Source: Leptospiraceae bacterium (GTDB taxonomy: Bacteria; Spirochaetota; Leptospiria; Leptospirales; Leptospiraceae). From it: 10,652 nt of DNA. The position numbers and the translations under genes are program-made. Every line of letters begins with the position of its first letter. Within the stretch, counting starts at the first letter, position 1. Positions 7,724-10,652 of the stretch are shown here, piece by piece. The notes below the pieces were generated by a model, which saw only the letters and a list, made by a program, of their open reading frames with translations, searched no databases and was not told where the DNA came from. Location of the stretch: positions 1 to 10,652 of the forward strand of contig JAIXRB010000037.1 of the NCBI GenBank assembly GCA_027485405.1, in the 5' to 3' direction.

Positions 7724-8593
7724 TCAGTTTCCGTAATCGACTCCTAATTTTAGTTTCTTGTCCCAATCCACGATTTGAGCTAAGGCTTCTTCGCGAGAAA
7801 GTTGACTTTTTGAATCAGTGTATTTTGCCTTTTGAAAGAGAATTCGAAGTTCTCGGATTTCCTCCATAGTCACATGTGTTCTTTCGAAGGTAAACGCAAG
7901 GAAGTCTGCGTCTGTTTTTTGTTCTAAGTCTTCAGAGAACTTTTCGGATAGCATGGATTTTGAAAAGGAAGTAAAAAGAAAAGCTAATTCTTTTTCAAAG
8001 ATTGGCTCTGATTTCAAGTAGTTTTGCAATCGAATCAATTTTTGAAAACTCTGTTTAGGTTCGGCTTCTTTTTCCCAAATCGCATCGACGATTGGGTTTC
8101 GATTTTTATAGGCAAGAAAGAGAATAAATGCAATGTAGAGACCTCCACTGATGAGAAAAAGATAAAGTACAATTTTGTAATATAGATACTTAGAAAAAAC
8201 TTCTGGGGATTCTATATCTTCCAAATCTTCCTCGTTTCCAACTAGATTAGACCTAACTTTGATCGTCAAATTGGAGTAGACTAGTCCTTTCGATGAATCC
8301 CAAATAACAGGAATGGTATGTTCTCCTGGCTCATAAAATCTTATCTTCAGTACTATCCCTTTTTCTTTTTTTTCCCAAGAGATAACCTTCCCAATGGGAA
8401 GTCCTGGTTTGTCTTCACTGAAAATGTCTTCTTTTGGGAAATCGGCTAGCGCCTCATCACCTGACCAATTGTATTCGATGATATCGCCTACATATGGTTC
8501 GTTCGGTACATAAGATTCTGATGGGTCTGAAAGAATAGTATTCGTAAAACAAAGGAATAAGAGGAGAGAAAAAGAGAAGATTTTGAGTTTCAT
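7724..8593 (-). CDS. Bat-operon membrane protein, signal peptide + periplasmic domain + one TM + DUF4381-like cytoplasmic tail
   Basis: I do not recognise a named gene for this 289-residue protein. A signal peptide covers ~1-22 (KLKIFSFSLLLFLCFTNTIL). A periplasmic domain of ~115 residues follows; it is likely beta-rich, with YVGDIIEYNWSG and FYEPGEHTIPVIWDS, reminiscent of a single BatD-type unit. One membrane segment lies at ~138-162 (KIVLYLFLISGGLYIAFILF), followed by basic AYKNRNP and a helical cytoplasmic tail with RELRILFQKAKY and LSREEALAQI. That tail pattern (arginine-leucine-phenylalanine, then KY, then S..E) and the position between the DUF58 gene and batA fit the DUF4381 class found in many moxR/bat operons. 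The ATG overlaps the DUF58 stop as ATGA, and no ribosome site is seen, so expression is probably by coupling. Role: likely an accessory subunit of the Bat membrane complex (inference). Confidence 0.85.
   Translation of the reverse strand: MKLKIFSFSLLLFLCFTNTILSDPSESYVPNEPYVGDIIEYNWSGDEALADFPKEDIFSEDKPGLPIGKVISWEKKEKGIVLKIRFYEPGEHTIPVIWDSSKGLVYSNLTIKVRSNLVGNEEDLEDIESPEVFSKYLYYKIVLYLFLISGGLYIAFILFLAYKNRNPIVDAIWEKEAEPKQSFQKLIRLQNYLKSEPIFEKELAFLFTSFSKSMLSEKFSEDLEQKTDADFLAFTFERTHVTMEEIRELRILFQKAKYTDSKSQLSREEALAQIVDWDKKLKLGVDYGN
7741..7745 (-). promoter_or_regulatory. Probable ribosome binding site of batA, favouring an upstream non-ATG start
   Basis: AGGAG at 7745-7741 is a good Shine-Dalgarno match, but it is about 33 nt from the ATG at 7707. 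It sits 3 nt before an in-frame ATT and 6 nt before an in-frame ACG. Because the N-terminal residues added by such a start look like family sequence, this site probably serves batA. Confidence 0.4.
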
Positions 8594-9408
8594 TGGGAAG
8601 GGAAGAGCTGAAGGATTTGATTCCTTAGTTTCTTAGAAGGATCAATGAAGAACTGGTTTTTTCGAAAAGTCGATTCAAAAGCTTCTTTTTCCGATTTGAA
8701 ATTTGATTTCCAGTTTAGAGAAGTCTCCCCTTCTGAATGAAAAAGCGAAAAAATTTTAAAATAAATAGGAAGGGGCTCTTCAACTTCCGGGAAATCCACC
8801 CAGACACCAAATTGTTCCCAATTTTGAACCGGTCTTTGGTGGGGGTAAAACCCATTGAAACCAGAAAAATCTGAGATCCAGTAAGTGATTTGCAGGCTTG
8901 AAAACATTGGAAAAATTTTTTCAAAGACTTTTGTGAAATTGGTCTTTTCTTCTTTGCTGTGGGACGGAGTTTTCCAAAATTTTTGGATTTCAAAAAAAGC
9001 ATCTTCGTCTCTTCGAATTTTCTTTGATATATGTTTAACAGAATCTGAAAAGAAAACCAAACGGACCGAGTTTGATTCTTTTAGATGAAGCAAGGTCAAA
9101 AAGAGTGCAATTTGGAATGCAGACCGCCTTTTTTGAGATTTCATAGAGTGAGATATATCTAAAAAGATTAGCACAGAATAGTTTTCTTCTGTTTCAAATT
9201 CCTTTATTTGCAAATCCCCAGTTCTGGACGTAACATTCCAATCTATATATCGAACATCATCACCAAACTGATACGGTCTGACTTCATGGAAATCCAGACC
9301 TTTGCCTCTGCTTCTGCGTTGAAATCTACCAGCGATAGATGTCTTTGTGTTTCTCTTCGATTCCCATGAAACCTGACTGATCAAAGAACGTAAGTCGGGG
9401 TCGAGCAT
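8590..9408 (-). CDS. DUF58 family protein (VWA-like partner of MoxR)
   Basis: This 272-residue soluble protein carries the DUF58 signature, here GLDFHEVRPYQFGDDVRYID then WNVTSRTGDL, at ~37-65. A VWA-like fold follows with a MIDAS-type DISHSM (Asp84, Ser86, Ser88) and a later WISDFSG that could supply the third metal ligand. There is no signal peptide or membrane segment, so it acts in the cytoplasm, as expected for the partner of a MoxR ATPase. The ATG lies 5 nt after the moxR stop. No Shine-Dalgarno sequence is visible, but the N-terminal LDPDLRSLIS matches how the family begins, so the start is good. MoxR-DUF58 pairs are thought to remodel or load metal-bound complexes; the client here would presumably be the Bat proteins (inference). 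In some Bat literature this gene is left unnamed. Confidence 0.92.
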   Translation of the reverse strand: MLDPDLRSLISQVSWESKRNTKTSIAGRFQRRSRGKGLDFHEVRPYQFGDDVRYIDWNVTSRTGDLQIKEFETEENYSVLIFLDISHSMKSQKRRSAFQIALFLTLLHLKESNSVRLVFFSDSVKHISKKIRRDEDAFFEIQKFWKTPSHSKEEKTNFTKVFEKIFPMFSSLQITYWISDFSGFNGFYPHQRPVQNWEQFGVWVDFPEVEEPLPIYFKIFSLFHSEGETSLNWKSNFKSEKEAFESTFRKNQFFIDPSKKLRNQILQLFPSQ

Positions 9409-9413
9409 AGTGT

Positions 9414-10388
9414 TTAAGGAACTTCAGTGATCTCTAAAATTCGTTTTACGATAGATTCGCTTGAGACTTCTTCTGAATGCCCTTCAATTGAGATTTGAAT
9501 TCGATGCGAAAGTACTTCATATGCAAACCGAATGATGTCTTCGGGAATAACAAAATCTCTTCCTTCCCAGAGAGCATTGGCTTTGCTGGCTTTCAGTAGG
9601 GCGAGACTTGCTCTAGGGCTTGCTCCATGTCTTACGAAGGATTGCACTTCTTGATTAGATGTGGATTCTGGACGGGAATTGCGGACAAGACGTACGATAA
9701 AAGATTCTAGTTTTGGGTCGACAAAAACTAGATCTGCATCTTTTGCTATATCACTTAAGTCATTTGTCGTTATTTTCTTTTCAATGGTCTCTTTTTGTTT
9801 GGTAAGCTTGCCATGTTGCGAGAGTACTCCCACTTCGTCTTCAAAGCTTGGATATGATATCTTTACTTTAAACAGAAATCGATCAGTTTGTGCCTCTGGG
9901 AGAGTATACGTTCCTTCCTGATCAATTGGATTCTGTGTCGCTAGAACAAAAAAAGGAGATACCAATGAAAAAGTGGTATCGGCAATTGTCACCAATCGTT
10001 CTTCCATACATTGGAGAAGTGCAGATTGTACTTTGGCGGGAGCTCGATTTATCTCATCAGCTAGCAATACATTGGTGAAAACGGGACCTTTTCGGATTTG
10101 AAAGTTGGCAGTTTTTGGATGGAATACATTGGTTCCAACCAAATCAGCAGGCAATAAATCTGGCGTAAATTGGATTCTTGCAAAATTGGCATCGATTGTC
10201 TTAGCGAGAGATTTTGCCAAAAGGGTTTTGGCAAGACCCGGCATACCTTCTAAAAGGACATGACCTTGGGCAACAAGTGCTACTAAAAGGGAGTGGATAC
10301 AAGGTTCCATTCCCGTGATTTCTTTCCCAAGCTCTTTCTTTATGGAAGAAGCTAAACTAGCGTATTTTGTTGGGTTTTCTATGGGCAT
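9414..10388 (-). CDS. MoxR-type AAA+ ATPase
   Basis: At 324 residues this is the standard MoxR length. The AAA+ core is complete: Walker A GMPGLAKT at 48-55 (Lys54), Walker B VLLADEINR with Asp111 and Glu112, sensor 1 in VLATQNPIDQEGTY (Asn153), LPEAQTDRF with the likely arginine finger at 170, and sensor 2 GASPRA at 255-260 (Arg259). The C-terminal helical lid runs to residue ~320. MoxR proteins hydrolyse ATP to drive maturation of VWA-containing partners, and here DUF58, BatA and BatB follow in the same operon. The ATG overlaps the preceding gene by 10 nt. Only a weak GGAC lies upstream, pointing to coupled translation. It is cytoplasmic. I am sure of the family; a subfamily name (such as RavA, which is much longer) is not justified. 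Confidence 0.96.
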   Translation of the reverse strand: MPIENPTKYASLASSIKKELGKEITGMEPCIHSLLVALVAQGHVLLEGMPGLAKTLLAKSLAKTIDANFARIQFTPDLLPADLVGTNVFHPKTANFQIRKGPVFTNVLLADEINRAPAKVQSALLQCMEERLVTIADTTFSLVSPFFVLATQNPIDQEGTYTLPEAQTDRFLFKVKISYPSFEDEVGVLSQHGKLTKQKETIEKKITTNDLSDIAKDADLVFVDPKLESFIVRLVRNSRPESTSNQEVQSFVRHGASPRASLALLKASKANALWEGRDFVIPEDIIRFAYEVLSHRIQISIEGHSEEVSSESIVKRILEITEVP

Positions 10389-10652
10389 TGTTTGTCCGTA
10401 AAGTTTGGTTTGGCGTTATCTAGCATATAATACATCTTTTTGCCAGACACTACCCAACACCCCATTTTTCTTCCTTGCGGATCCACAGGCCCACTTCCGA
10501 TAGTGGAGCCGTTTTCATCGTATTCGGTGGCGTCTTCGGCGGAGCGTATGACAATTCTTTTCTTTCCAGACGGATAAAAGTAAATGAAAGGAATAGAGGG
10601 TTTGAAGTTGATTTTTATGTTTTGGGTTTCTTCTTCAATTTTTACCAAAGAG
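10379..10652 (-). CDS. Hypothetical protein, C-terminal fragment with MORN/YwqK-like pattern (5' end outside window)
   Basis: The frame is open from the window edge to a TAG at 10381-10379, giving the last ~90 residues of a protein whose start I cannot see. An in-frame TTG at 10648 is a possible start but has no visible support, so a longer upstream protein is more likely. The fragment reads ...FIYFYPSGKKRIVIRSAEDA and later TEYDENGSTIGSG, RKMGCWVVSGKKMYYML, ending CP. The spacing 'YDENG..IG.G......KMGCW' recalls the MORN-like repeats of YwqK-type proteins, which are often surface-exposed or lipid-anchored, but two partial repeats are too little to name it. It overlaps moxR by 10 nt, so it is part of the same transcript. 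It has two cysteines (in GCW and at the end, CP), which could form a disulfide if the protein is exported; this is speculative. Confidence 0.7.
   Translation of the reverse strand, partial: SLVKIEEETQNIKINFKPSIPFIYFYPSGKKRIVIRSAEDATEYDENGSTIGSGPVDPQGRKMGCWVVSGKKMYYMLDNAKPNFTDKQCP

Noticed and set aside
8715..9002. Minus-strand 95-codon frame inside the DUF58 gene
   Set aside because: It is an alternate-frame reading of the DUF58 C-terminal half, which is itself intact; no sign of a frameshift.
3574..10388. Possible internal promoters or terminators at gene junctions
   Set aside because: Junctions are overlapping or at most 16 nt, and T- or A-rich runs there lack a paired GC-rich stem; nothing exceeds what AT-rich coding sequence gives by chance.
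1..10652. Mobile elements, CRISPR arrays, tRNA or rRNA genes
   Set aside because: No transposase sequence, regularly spaced repeats, inverted terminal repeats or tRNA-like elements were seen; coding sequence fills the window.

Overview
The window is one uninterrupted block of nine minus-strand genes. It runs from about position 10652 down past position 1 and has almost no noncoding DNA. The base composition is AT-rich. The gene order is MoxR ATPase, DUF58 protein, a small membrane protein, BatA, BatB with a BatC-like tail, BatD, HtpG. This matches the aerotolerance (bat) locus of spirochaetes, most likely a saprophytic Leptospira of the L. biflexa type. From memory, htpG lies immediately downstream of the bat genes in L. 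biflexa, and HtpG was the only protein reported to change in abundance in a bat deletion mutant. The genus call is an inference from gene order and protein character; no search was run.

Layout in the direction of transcription. 10652-10379 holds the C-terminal end of an unidentified protein whose start lies outside the window. 10388-9414 is a MoxR-type AAA+ ATPase. 9408-8590 is its usual partner, a DUF58 protein. 8593-7724 is a secreted-then-anchored protein with a BatD/DUF4381-like layout. 7707-6787 is BatA, possibly starting further upstream at a non-ATG codon. 6790-5111 is BatB fused to a TPR protein of BatC type. 5124-3574 is BatD. 3596-1764 is the Hsp90 chaperone HtpG. 1763 to beyond 1 is a sensor histidine kinase whose N-terminus resembles a periplasmic solute-binding protein but has no signal peptide or membrane segment.

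Most junctions overlap: 10 nt at moxR, 4 nt at 8590, 4 nt at 6787, 14 nt at 5111 and 23 nt at 3574. The rest are 0, 5 and 16 nt apart. A single transcript with translational coupling is therefore likely, with its promoter upstream of the window. No intrinsic terminator or internal promoter was recognised, and no stretch over 300 bases lacks a gene.

Working model (inference from topology and family knowledge): MoxR and the DUF58 protein act in the cytoplasm. BatA, BatB-C, BatD and the 289-residue protein are in the inner membrane with their VWA, TPR and beta-rich domains facing the periplasm. Together they would form a chaperone-like or metal-dependent assembly machine for envelope proteins. 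HtpG is tied to the same transcript, and the kinase at the end may be a linked sensory output. The parts that stand out are the kinase with its solute-binding-like sensor and its in-frame abutment to the htpG stop codon, and the BatB-BatC fusion, which keeps what looks like the old BatC signal peptide as an extra membrane segment.
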